In this document: in pieces, positions 18,614 to 30,895 of the stretch
How positions within the stretch are numbered: position 1 is the first letter of the stretch
Layout: the number at the start of each line of letters is the position of its first letter
Assembly (NCBI RefSeq): GCF_900187965.1
Contig: NZ_FZNL01000002.1
Coordinates: 124,001-188,000, forward strand
DNA length: 64,000 bases
Direction: 5' to 3'
Origin: Flavobacterium sp. ov086
Lineage (GTDB): Bacteria; Bacteroidota; Bacteroidia; Flavobacteriales; Flavobacteriaceae
Program-made: the position numbers and the translations under genes
The notes under the pieces: generated by a model
The model's database searches: none
The model's input: only the letters and a program-made list of their open reading frames with translations
Told to the model about the DNA's origin: nothing

Positions 18614-20347
18614 ATGAAATATCGACAACTATTTTTTTTATTACCACTATTGATCCTTTTTTCGTTTAAAGGAACACAGGTTAAAGATACCCTTATAAAA
18701 AGGCAAACTCAAAAAGCACCTGTTTTTTCTAATGTTGTTTATCAGGGAGATGATAATATTTATAAAAATAATCCATTAAAACCAGATGAGTTTTATTCTC
18801 CGGTTTTACAGGGATGTTATCCCGATCCTGCAATTACCAGAAAAGGAGACGATTATTTTATGGTATGTTCTTCATTTGCCATGTTTCCGGGAGTACCTAT
18901 TTTTCATTCTAAAGATTTAGTGAATTGGACAGACCTTGGAGGGGTGTTAAATAAAGTTTCCGAATTTAATCCGCATGATACAGGAATTAGCGCCGGAGTC
19001 TACGCACCAGGTATAACCTATAATCCTCACAATGATACTTTCTATATGATTGTAACAGCATTTTCAGGAGGTTTGGGTAATATTATAGTAAAAACAAAAG
19101 ATCCGATGAAAGGCTGGGGAAGCCCAATAAAATTAGGTTTTGAAGGAATAGATCCATGTATATTTTTTGATGATAACGGAAAAGGATATATAGTTCACAA
19201 TGATGCTCCGGATAAAGGAAAAGAATTGTATCAGGGACATCGTGTCATTAAAATTTGGGAATATGATCTTGCAAAAGACCAGGTAATTCCGGGTACCGAT
19301 AAAATTATAGTAGATGGAGGCGTCGATCTTTCTAAAAAACCAATCTGGATAGAAGCGCCTCATTTATATAAAAAAGACGGTCATTATTATTTAATGTGTG
19401 CCGAAGGAGGTACGGGAGGAAACCATAGTGAAGTTATTTTTATCAGTGACAATCCCAAAGGACCTTTTAAACCGGCATCAAATAATCCGATTCTTACCCA
19501 AAGATATTTTCCTCAAAACAGAACCAATAAAGTAGATTGGGCCGGGCATGCCGATTTAGTTCAGGGACCTGATAATAAATATTACGGAGTATTTCTGGGT
19601 GTCCGTCCTAATGATAAAGACAGAGTAAATACAGGTCGTGAAACTTTTATGCTGCCTGTAGACTGGTCAGGAACTTTTCCGGTATTTGAAAACGGATTAG
19701 TGCCTTTGGAACCAAAAATAAAAATGCCAAAAGGAGTTAGTGAAAACAAAACGGGTAAAGATGGATTTTTTCCAAATGGTAATTTTACGTTTACTGAAAA
19801 TTTTACGTCTGAAAAATTAGATTACAGATGGATAGGGCTTAGAGGACCAAGAGAAAATTTTATTGCAGTAACTAAAAAAGGACTTCAGATTAATCCTTTC
19901 GAAGTAAATATTAAAGAAGTTAAACCCACTTCGACACTTTTTTACAGACAAATGCACAACGCGTTTTCTTTTGCCACAACAATAGACTACAAACCCGAAT
20001 CAGAAAAAGATCTGGCCGGAATTGTATGCCTGCAAAACGAGCGTTTTAATTATGTTTTTGGGATAACAAAAAAAGGAAAAGATACATACATCCTGTTGGA
20101 AAGAACAGAAAAAGGACAGTCAAAAATCATTGCAAGTGCTAAAATTGATATCAAAAAACCAGTGCGTCTACAGGTAAAAGCAGCAGGAGACAGCTACGAA
20201 TTTAGTTATGCGCTAAACGGTGCTGATTTTATAAATTTAGGCGAAAGTGTTTCAGGAGATATCCTTTCAACAAATATGGCAGGAGGTTTTACAGGAGCAT
20301 TGGTAGGATTGTATGCAACAGCTGCAAATGATGCTCAGCCACAATAA
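18614..20347 (+). CDS. GH43 secreted xylosidase/arabinofuranosidase with C-terminal beta-sandwich
   Basis: With the ATG at 18614 the 577-residue product begins with a normal signal peptide (MKYRQLFFLLPLLILFSF). An ATG nine codons upstream (18587) would put a charged stretch first and is less likely. The GH43 propeller spans about 55-350 with triad D71 (GCYPDPAI), D180 (EGIDPCIF) and E247 (WIEAPHL). The C-terminal third (about 390-577) reads as a concanavalin-like sandwich of the kind found in secreted GH43 xylosidases (FTENFTSEKLDYRW, then GGFTGALVGLYATA). It opens the large enzyme run after susD-1. Substrate within xylan (beta-xylosyl or alpha-arabinosyl) cannot be fixed. Confidence 0.92.
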   Translation: MKYRQLFFLLPLLILFSFKGTQVKDTLIKRQTQKAPVFSNVVYQGDDNIYKNNPLKPDEFYSPVLQGCYPDPAITRKGDDYFMVCSSFAMFPGVPIFHSKDLVNWTDLGGVLNKVSEFNPHDTGISAGVYAPGITYNPHNDTFYMIVTAFSGGLGNIIVKTKDPMKGWGSPIKLGFEGIDPCIFFDDNGKGYIVHNDAPDKGKELYQGHRVIKIWEYDLAKDQVIPGTDKIIVDGGVDLSKKPIWIEAPHLYKKDGHYYLMCAEGGTGGNHSEVIFISDNPKGPFKPASNNPILTQRYFPQNRTNKVDWAGHADLVQGPDNKYYGVFLGVRPNDKDRVNTGRETFMLPVDWSGTFPVFENGLVPLEPKIKMPKGVSENKTGKDGFFPNGNFTFTENFTSEKLDYRWIGLRGPRENFIAVTKKGLQINPFEVNIKEVKPTSTLFYRQMHNAFSFATTIDYKPESEKDLAGIVCLQNERFNYVFGITKKGKDTYILLERTEKGQSKIIASAKIDIKKPVRLQVKAAGDSYEFSYALNGADFINLGESVSGDILSTNMAGGFTGALVGLYATAANDAQPQ

Positions 20348-20402
20348 AAATAAGCTGTAGCAAAAAAGTACCAACTAGTCAATAATCATTAAAAAGTTAA
20401 AC

Positions 20403-23403
<3,001 letters not shown>

Positions 23404-23407
23404 TAAA

Positions 23408-23500
23408 TCTCTCCGAGATATTTTTTTGTTACTCCGTTAGGAGTTAAATATTGGTAGAATTAATGAAAGACACACCGTAGCAATATCCCGTAGGGATTAA
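23408..23500. repeat. Degenerate interspersed repeat between esterase and GH115
   Basis: The stretch has TTACTCCGTTAGGAGTTAAA, ATTGGTAGAAT, then CCGTAG...ATCCCGTAGGGATTA, recalling interspersed CCGTAGG-type repeats of Flavobacteriia and relatives. The pieces are partly palindromic (CTCCGTTAGGAG; CCCGTAGGG). It makes up most of the 177-bp gap. Recognition is from memory, without a search. Confidence 0.4.
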
Positions 23501-23580
23501 ACTTTTTAGAGTTAGCTTATTTATTCAATTGTTAAATGGGCAACTTAAATTAATTGATTTTGATTAATAAATAAAGTACA

Positions 23581-26109
23581 ATGAATAGATTTTCAACATA
23601 TATTCTAATATTTCTTATCACTTTTATTTTTAATAACTTAAAGGCAGCTCAACCGTTTATAACGACTCAAAAAGTTGGAGATGTTGTGGTACTTAAAGAG
23701 AAATCTTCGCACCTTTCCTTTTTTGTTAGTAATGGTACAGATGCAGGTATTTTGCGGGCAATAGGTAATTTACAGTCCGATTTTGAGAAAGTAACGGGAG
23801 AAAAGCCATCAATTTTTAATCAAAAACCAAATGCATCGGCACCGTTGATTATCATTGGAACAATCGGCACCAATTCTGTAATTGATGATTTAATTAAAGA
23901 AAATAAAATCGATGGAAAATTGCTTAAAGGCAAAAATGAAAAGTTCATTATTCAAAACATAAAGAATCCATTTAAAGGGGTAGAAGAAGCCATTGTTATT
24001 GCCGGTAGTGACAAACGCGGAACTATTTATGGAATTTACGAGTTATCCAAACAAATTGGTGTTTCGCCTTGGTATTATTGGGCTGATGTTCCTGTAGCGA
24101 AAAAAGAGAGTATTTATTTTGTAAAAGGAATATATAGTGATGGAGAACCCGCGGTCAAATACAGAGGGATTTTTATCAACGACGAAGCTCCCGCATTAAG
24201 CGGCTGGGCAAAAGCAACATTTGGAGGATTTAACAGTAAGTTTTATGAAAAAGTTTTTGAATTACTGCTTCGGCTAAAAGCCAATTATATCTGGCCAGCG
24301 ATGTGGGGAAATGCTTTTTATGATGATGATTCGGCCAGCGGACCTTTGGCGAATGAAATGGGAATTGTTATCGGTACCTCACATCACGAACCAATGGCTT
24401 TGGCGCAAACAGACTGGCATCGGTATATTAAAAAAAATAGTCTTCCTAATGTTTGGGATTATTCTAAAAATAAAACCGTTTTGGATGAGTTCTGGAAAGG
24501 CGGAATAGAACGCAGTAAAAACTGGGAGAAAGTCGTAACCGTAGGAATGCGTGGAGACGGTGATGAAGCAATGAGCGAAGGAACCAACATAAGTTTGTTG
24601 GAAAATATCGTAAAAGAACAACGTAAAATTATTGCTGACGTTACACAAAAAAAAGCCGAAAAAACACCTCAGGTTTGGGCTTTGTATAAAGAAGTACAGG
24701 ATTATTACGATCAGGGAATGCGTGTTCCTGATGATGTTATTTTATTGTTCTGTGATGACAATTGGGGAAATGTCCGTAAACTTCCAGACCTTTCAAAACC
24801 TTTTCACAAAGGCGGTTACGGAATGTATTATCACTTTGATTATGTGGGAGGTCCAAGAAATTCGAAATGGATAAATATAAGTCCGATACAAAGAGTTTGG
24901 GAACAGATGAATCTGAGCTACGAACATGGTGTCGATAAAATCTGGATTGTCAATGTGGGAGATCTAAAACCAATGGAATTCCCTATTAGTTTCTTTTTAG
25001 AAATGGCATGGAATCCCAACAAATTCAACTCGCAGAATCTATTTGATTTTACTGAGAAATGGGCAACGGATCAATTTGGAACAAAACACGCCAAAGAGAT
25101 TGCGAGACTATTAAATACATATCCAAAATTCAACCGAAGAGTTACTCCCGAAATGCTGGACAGCAAAACCTACAGTCTTGAAAATTATAATGAATTTCAA
25201 ACTGTAGTCAATGATTACAAGAACCTGGCACTTGATGCCTATCGAATTTACAATGATCTTCCCGAGCAATATAAAGATGCCTATTTTCAATTGGTTTTAT
25301 ATCCTATAGATGCCTGCAGCAATCTTTATGAAATGTATTTTGCACAGGCAAATAACAGAAAACTGGCTTCAGAAAAAAACATTTTAGCCAATACTTTTGC
25401 AGATCAGGTGAAAAGCAATTTTGCAAGGGATTCTGTTCTTCAAAATAAATACAATAATGAAATTTCAGGCGGAAAATGGACCCATATAATGGATCAGATG
25501 AGAATTGGCTACAAAAGCTGGCATGATACTCCTAAAAACATTTTACCGGAAATCAGTTATGTATCAGAAAAAGAGCAGATCATAAGAAAAGCATTCGCAG
25601 AAAAAGAAGGTTATGTTGCTATCGAAGCAGAACATTTTTCTAAGTTAAATAACTCCAATAATATTCATTGGGAGGTGATTCCTGATTTTGGGAAAACCAA
25701 AAGTGGTATTACCACTTTTCCACAAAATAAATCTCCCGGTCAGAACGAGAATATTTTTGTTGAATATGAAATTGATTTTGTTTCCACAGGAGAATTTGAT
25801 GTAGAACTGCTTTTGGCTCCTACACTTAACTTTAACAGCAACAAAGGACTTCGTTATGAAATTTCTTTTGATGGAGAAAAACCGCAAATAATAAATTTTA
25901 ACGGACAATACCGTGGTGAACTAGGAAAATGGCAGGCAGAACACCTCATACATTCGACTACTAAACATACAATTTCGAAAGCAGGAAAACATATACTTCG
26001 TTATCGAATTTTAGATGTCGGAATTGTACTTCAGAAGATTTTGATCAATACCGGAGGATTAAAACCTTCTTATCTGGGAGCGCCTGAAAGTGAAATGATT
26101 GCAGAATAG
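23581..26109 (+). CDS. GH115 xylan alpha-1,2-glucuronidase
   Basis: Removes (4-O-methyl-)glucuronic acid from internal as well as terminal xylose of xylan, complementing GH67, which needs short terminally substituted oligomers. The 842 residues include a signal peptide (1 to about 23, ending KAAQ), an N-terminal domain like that of GH67/GH20 (about 40-170), and the GH115 barrel with YRGIFINDEAPALSGWA, LKANYIWPAMWGNAF, GTSHHEPM, VGMRGDGDEAM and FCDDNWGNVR. The C-terminal sandwich (about 660-842, YVAIEAEHFSKLNN) is also family-typical. It begins after a 177-bp gap carrying a degenerate repeat and is followed 17 bp later by GH95. Acts in the periplasm or at the surface. Confidence 0.95.
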   Translation: MNRFSTYILIFLITFIFNNLKAAQPFITTQKVGDVVVLKEKSSHLSFFVSNGTDAGILRAIGNLQSDFEKVTGEKPSIFNQKPNASAPLIIIGTIGTNSVIDDLIKENKIDGKLLKGKNEKFIIQNIKNPFKGVEEAIVIAGSDKRGTIYGIYELSKQIGVSPWYYWADVPVAKKESIYFVKGIYSDGEPAVKYRGIFINDEAPALSGWAKATFGGFNSKFYEKVFELLLRLKANYIWPAMWGNAFYDDDSASGPLANEMGIVIGTSHHEPMALAQTDWHRYIKKNSLPNVWDYSKNKTVLDEFWKGGIERSKNWEKVVTVGMRGDGDEAMSEGTNISLLENIVKEQRKIIADVTQKKAEKTPQVWALYKEVQDYYDQGMRVPDDVILLFCDDNWGNVRKLPDLSKPFHKGGYGMYYHFDYVGGPRNSKWINISPIQRVWEQMNLSYEHGVDKIWIVNVGDLKPMEFPISFFLEMAWNPNKFNSQNLFDFTEKWATDQFGTKHAKEIARLLNTYPKFNRRVTPEMLDSKTYSLENYNEFQTVVNDYKNLALDAYRIYNDLPEQYKDAYFQLVLYPIDACSNLYEMYFAQANNRKLASEKNILANTFADQVKSNFARDSVLQNKYNNEISGGKWTHIMDQMRIGYKSWHDTPKNILPEISYVSEKEQIIRKAFAEKEGYVAIEAEHFSKLNNSNNIHWEVIPDFGKTKSGITTFPQNKSPGQNENIFVEYEIDFVSTGEFDVELLLAPTLNFNSNKGLRYEISFDGEKPQIINFNGQYRGELGKWQAEHLIHSTTKHTISKAGKHILRYRILDVGIVLQKILINTGGLKPSYLGAPESEMIAE

Positions 26110-26126
26110 AATTTTAAACAACTATA

Positions 26127-28589
26127 ATGAAAATATACTTAATTAACATATTGCTATTTTTTGGAGTTTCATTATCTGCACAGCAGAAAGATGATTTAAA
26201 GCTTTGGTATAAAAGTGGTGCCGGTACGGTTTGGGAAAATGCCCTGCCAATAGGCAATGGCTTTCAGGGTGCAATGGTTTATGGAAATGTCGAGAAAGAA
26301 ATTTTTCAGTTAAACGAAGCAACAGTCTGGAGCGGAAGTCCCAATAGAAATGACAATCCTGATGCAAAACAAGCCCTAAATGAAATAAGAAAACTTCTTT
26401 TTGAGAAGGAATATAAAAAAGCCGAAAAATTAATCAATGAAAATATAATTACTAAAAAATCACACGGACAAATGTTTCAGCCCGTAGGAAATTTAGAATT
26501 GAGTTTTTCAGATCAGCAGGATTTCAAAGAGTATTACCGAGAACTTGATATCGAAAAAGCCGTTACAAAAACCAGTTATAAAGTAGATGGAATTACTTAT
26601 ACAAGAGAGGCCTTTATGTCTTTTCCTGATCGGGTTTTAGTTATAAAACTTTCTGCCGGTAAAGCAGGAAAATTGTCATTTACAGCAGCTTTTACTTCAC
26701 AACATAAAAAACAGGAAATAACCGTTAACGGGAATAATGAACTTTCACTTTCCGGCACTACAAGTGATCATGAAGGAATAGAAGGAAAGGTAAAATTTAA
26801 CGCACTTGCAAAATTTAAAATTCAGGGCGGAAGTATAAAAACTGTAGGGAATTCAATAAAAATTGAAGGCACAGATTCGGTCCTGATTTATGTTTCTATT
26901 GCTTCAAACTTTATTAATTATAATGATATTAGTGGTAATGAAAATGAAATAGCAAAGTCTTTTTTGGACAAAGCATCTGATAAGAATTATGATAAAATGA
27001 AGCAAGCTCACATTGCCTATTATCAAAAATATTTCACAAGAGTTAAACTGGATTTAGGAACTACAGTAACGTCAAAATTACCAACAGATGAAAGACTTGC
27101 CAATTTCAGAAATGTTTCAGATCCTTCTTTTGTTACTTTATATTATCAATACGGTCGTTATTTATTGATTTCTTCGTCACAACCCGGAGGTCAGCCCGCG
27201 AATCTTCAGGGTATTTGGAATAAGAGTATGACACCTCCGTGGGATAGCAAGTACACGATCAATATAAATACAGAGATGAATTATTGGCCTGCTGAGAAAA
27301 CAAATTTATCAGAAATGCATGAGCCACTTTTGAAAATGATTCAGGAATTAGCCCAAACCGGAAAAGAAACTGCAAGCGTAATGTATGGCGCTCGTGGCTG
27401 GATGGCACATCACAACACGGATATTTGGAGAATTAACGGAGCCGTTGATGGAGCAACCTGGGGAGTCTGGAACGCAGGCGGAGGATGGCTAAGTCAGCAT
27501 TTATGGGAGCATTATCTCTATACAGGTGACAAAAAATATCTTGAATCTGTATATGAAACGCTTAAAGGAGCCGCTGATTTTTATGCTGATTTTTTAGTAA
27601 AAGATCCCGTAAACGGTTGGCTGGTTGTGGCACCTGGAAACTCGCCCGAAAATTCCCCTGCAGCACATCAGGGTTCAGCAGTTACAGCGGGTTCAACGAT
27701 GGATAATCAGATTGTATTTGATGTTTTTAGCTCGGTGATAAGAGCATCAGAAATATTAGGAAAAGACAAACAATATGCAGATAGCTTAAAAACATTACGA
27801 AATATGCTGCCACCGATGCAAATTGGCAAATACAATCAGCTTCAGGAATGGCTCGATGATGTGGATGATCCTAAAGATAATCACCGTCATATTTCGCATT
27901 TGTATGGATTATATCCTTCTAATCAGATTTCTGCATATAAAACGCCGGAACTTTTCGCAGCAGCAAAGAATACTTTATTGCAAAGAGGTGATATATCTAC
28001 GGGATGGAGCATGGGCTGGAAAGTGAATTGGTGGGCAAAAATGCAGGATGGAAATCATGCTTACAGTTTAATTCAAAATCAACTGACTCCGCTTGGTGTC
28101 AACAAAGATGGTGGCGGGACTTATAACAATCTTTTTGATGCACATCCGCCATTTCAAATTGATGGAAATTTTGGATGCACATCAGGAATAACCGAAATGT
28201 TAATGCAAAGTTCAGATGATGCCATTCATTTGCTTCCCGCCTTGCCGGATGCCTTAAAAGAATATGGTGAGATTTCAGGTTTAAAAGCACATGGAGGTTT
28301 TGAAATTAAAGACTTGAAATGGAAAGACGGAAAACTAATATCGGTAAGTATTCAGTCAAATCTGGGAGGAAACCTTCGATTAAGAACTCCAAATCAAATG
28401 AAGACAAAAGATAATAAGGATTTAAAAGAAGCTTCAGGTATTAATTCAAATACTTTTTATCAAACAGCTGAGGTTAAAAAGCCAGTTTTAGCTGCGACAT
28501 CTAATATAGAACCTTTGGATATTAGTCCAACGTATTTATATGATATAAAAACGGAAAAAGGCAAAACCTATAGTTTTTTAATTAAATAA
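26127..28589 (+). CDS. GH95 alpha-L-fucosidase/alpha-L-galactosidase
   Basis: An 820-residue exported enzyme (signal peptide about 1-19, ending SLSAQ). The N-terminal sandwich starts LWYKSGAGTVWENALPIGNG, followed by the (alpha/alpha)6 barrel. Family residues: N379 and N381 in ININTEMNYW, acid E508 in PGNSPENS, and D679 in PPFQIDGNFG, spaced as in the characterised bifidobacterial fucosidase. In Bacteroides ovatus a GH95 in a complex-xylan locus acts on alpha-L-galactose of corn glucuronoarabinoxylan (from memory), which suits this context better than fucose. Which sugar it takes cannot be told here. It is 17 bp from GH115 and 4 bp from the next gene. Confidence 0.93.
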   Translation: MKIYLINILLFFGVSLSAQQKDDLKLWYKSGAGTVWENALPIGNGFQGAMVYGNVEKEIFQLNEATVWSGSPNRNDNPDAKQALNEIRKLLFEKEYKKAEKLINENIITKKSHGQMFQPVGNLELSFSDQQDFKEYYRELDIEKAVTKTSYKVDGITYTREAFMSFPDRVLVIKLSAGKAGKLSFTAAFTSQHKKQEITVNGNNELSLSGTTSDHEGIEGKVKFNALAKFKIQGGSIKTVGNSIKIEGTDSVLIYVSIASNFINYNDISGNENEIAKSFLDKASDKNYDKMKQAHIAYYQKYFTRVKLDLGTTVTSKLPTDERLANFRNVSDPSFVTLYYQYGRYLLISSSQPGGQPANLQGIWNKSMTPPWDSKYTININTEMNYWPAEKTNLSEMHEPLLKMIQELAQTGKETASVMYGARGWMAHHNTDIWRINGAVDGATWGVWNAGGGWLSQHLWEHYLYTGDKKYLESVYETLKGAADFYADFLVKDPVNGWLVVAPGNSPENSPAAHQGSAVTAGSTMDNQIVFDVFSSVIRASEILGKDKQYADSLKTLRNMLPPMQIGKYNQLQEWLDDVDDPKDNHRHISHLYGLYPSNQISAYKTPELFAAAKNTLLQRGDISTGWSMGWKVNWWAKMQDGNHAYSLIQNQLTPLGVNKDGGGTYNNLFDAHPPFQIDGNFGCTSGITEMLMQSSDDAIHLLPALPDALKEYGEISGLKAHGGFEIKDLKWKDGKLISVSIQSNLGGNLRLRTPNQMKTKDNKDLKEASGINSNTFYQTAEVKKPVLAATSNIEPLDISPTYLYDIKTEKGKTYSFLIK

Positions 28590-28593
28590 TGAT

Positions 28594-30891
28594 ATGAAAA
28601 TTTTTTTGAGAAAATATAAAATCGTGTATTACCTGTTGGGTTTATTGATAACCTCTTCAGCAACGGCTCAAATGCAATTGTTTGATCTAAAAGAAATAAG
28701 GTTAAAAGATGGCCCGTTTAAAAATGCGCAGGATGTTGATCTTAAATACATTTTAGAACTAAATCCCGACAGACTTTTAGCTCCGTACCTTATTGCTTCC
28801 GGTTTGCCTGTAAAAGCAGAACGATATGGGAATTGGGAAAGCATAGGACTTGACGGGCATATTGCAGGACATTATCTTTCTGCATTGGCGATGATGTATG
28901 CTTCTGCCGGAAACCAGGAAGTTAAAAATCGACTGGATTATATGATTTCAGAATTGGCCATTTGTCAGGAAAAGAATGGCAATGGTTATGTGGGAGGAAT
29001 TCCGCAGGGAAAAGTTTTTTGGGATCGAATTCATAACGGGGATATTGACGGAAGTAATTTTGGATTAAACAATACCTGGGTTCCACTGTACAATATTCAT
29101 AAGCTTTTTGCGGGTTTAATCGATGCTTATCGTTATACAGACAATGAAAAAGCAAAGAGTATTGTAATAAAACTTGGAGATTGGTTTATCGAATTAATTC
29201 GTCCGCTTTCTGACGAGCAGATACAAAATATTTTAAAAACAGAACACGGCGGAATAAATGAATCTTTTGCAGATTTGTATATCATCACCAAGGACAAAAA
29301 ATATCTGGAAACAGCCGAAAAAGTTTCGCACTTAGCCATTTTAAATCCACTGGAGAAAAAAGAAGATAAGCTAACAGGATTGCATGCCAATACCCAAATA
29401 CCAAAAGTGATTGGATTTGAGAAAATCGGTGTACTTTCAGGAGATAAAAAATGGTCAGATGCTGCTGAATTTTTCTGGGAAAACGTTACCCAAAAACGCA
29501 GTGTAGCTTTTGGAGGAAACAGTTTTGCTGAACATTTTAATCCTACCGAAGATTTTAGCGGTATGTTAAAATCAAATCAGGGGCCGGAAACGTGTAACTC
29601 TTACAATATGGAGCGTTTGGGCAAAGCTTTATTTCTGGATAAAAATGATGTATCCTATCTTGATTTTTACGAGCGCACACTTTACAATCATATTCTTTCG
29701 AGTCAGCATCCTCAAAAAGGCGGTTTTGTTTATTTTACTCCTATCAGACCCAATCATTATCGGGTATATTCCCAGCCCGAAACAAGCATGTGGTGTTGTG
29801 TGGGTTCAGGACTTGAAAACCATTCTAAATATGGAGAATTAATATACAGTCATTCTGATAATAATGTTTTTGTAAATCTTTTTATTCCTTCAACATTAGA
29901 CTGGAAAGAAAAAGATATTTACATAGAACAAAGCACAAAATTTCCGTTTGAAAACAATACAAATCTTGTTTTGAAACTAAAAAAAAGCAAAACATTTTCG
30001 GTGAATATCCGTTGCCCGAAATGGGCTGAAAACTTTGAAATTTCTATAAATGGAAAAATTCAAAAAATAGAAACGAAGCCTTCCAGTTATGTAATGCTCA
30101 AAAGAAAATGGAAATCAGGAGATCAGATATCTGTTAAATTTAAAACTTCGACACATTTAGAAAGTTTACCTGACGGCTCAAATTGGAGTGCTTTTGTAAA
30201 CGGACCTATTGTATTGGCTGCCAAAACATCAAACAAAGATTTAGACGGATTATTTGCTGATGATAGCCGAATGGGACATGTCGCATCAGGTAAATATTAT
30301 CCTCTGGATCAGGCGTATGCCATGATAGGAGAAAAGGCAGATTATATCGCAAAACTGAAGGAATTGGGTGATCTGCATTTCCGTTTAGATTCATTAGAAT
30401 TAGAACCTTTTTTTGAAATTCACGACTCAAGATATCAAATGTATTTTCAAAATTATACCAAAGAACAGTATAAACAAAAACACGATTTACTGAAACAACA
30501 GGAAATAGAGGCGATGGCTTTGGAAGCTAAAACGATCGATAAAATTAATTGCGGTGAACAGCAGTCAGAAGTTGATCATGGTTATAAAGGCGAAAAAAGT
30601 GATTCCGGTTACGACGATACAAAATCATGGAGAAGCACTCGTTCTTATATTTCATATCAATTATTAAATAAAAATAAGTCGGGAAAATTTTTGGATATAA
30701 GTTGTATTGATGAATTTAATACAGATAAAATCACAATTCTCATCAATGAAAAACCGGCAGAGATCATTTCTTTAGAAAACAAAACTATCCGATTAAATAT
30801 TGATAAAGTTGAAATTGTAAACATCAAAATAAGATCTCATGATGGCAGTAATAGTCCAAGGTTTCATCAATTCAGAATTTTAAAAGATTAA
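28594..30891 (+). CDS. GH127/GH146 (DUF1680) beta-L-arabinofuranosidase
   Basis: A 765-residue exported protein (signal peptide ending SSATAQ). The (alpha/alpha)6 barrel contains GLDGHIAGHYLSALAMMYA, FGLNNTWVPLYNIHK, and the cysteine/zinc centre of this family: E332 and C334 in GPETCNSYN, with C401-C402 in MWCCVGSG, equivalent to E338, C340, C417 and C418 of HypBA1. The opening FDLKEIRLKDGPF and length favour the GH146 branch, but GH127 cannot be excluded. Enzymes of both cleave beta-L-arabinofuranosyl residues. It is tightly coupled (4 bp on either side) to GH95 and GH43, so all three likely treat the same decorated substrate. The C-terminal region (about 650-765) is an extra sandwich-like domain. 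Confidence 0.92.
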   Translation: MKIFLRKYKIVYYLLGLLITSSATAQMQLFDLKEIRLKDGPFKNAQDVDLKYILELNPDRLLAPYLIASGLPVKAERYGNWESIGLDGHIAGHYLSALAMMYASAGNQEVKNRLDYMISELAICQEKNGNGYVGGIPQGKVFWDRIHNGDIDGSNFGLNNTWVPLYNIHKLFAGLIDAYRYTDNEKAKSIVIKLGDWFIELIRPLSDEQIQNILKTEHGGINESFADLYIITKDKKYLETAEKVSHLAILNPLEKKEDKLTGLHANTQIPKVIGFEKIGVLSGDKKWSDAAEFFWENVTQKRSVAFGGNSFAEHFNPTEDFSGMLKSNQGPETCNSYNMERLGKALFLDKNDVSYLDFYERTLYNHILSSQHPQKGGFVYFTPIRPNHYRVYSQPETSMWCCVGSGLENHSKYGELIYSHSDNNVFVNLFIPSTLDWKEKDIYIEQSTKFPFENNTNLVLKLKKSKTFSVNIRCPKWAENFEISINGKIQKIETKPSSYVMLKRKWKSGDQISVKFKTSTHLESLPDGSNWSAFVNGPIVLAAKTSNKDLDGLFADDSRMGHVASGKYYPLDQAYAMIGEKADYIAKLKELGDLHFRLDSLELEPFFEIHDSRYQMYFQNYTKEQYKQKHDLLKQQEIEAMALEAKTIDKINCGEQQSEVDHGYKGEKSDSGYDDTKSWRSTRSYISYQLLNKNKSGKFLDISCIDEFNTDKITILINEKPAEIISLENKTIRLNIDKVEIVNIKIRSHDGSNSPRFHQFRILKD

Positions 30892-30895
30892 AAAG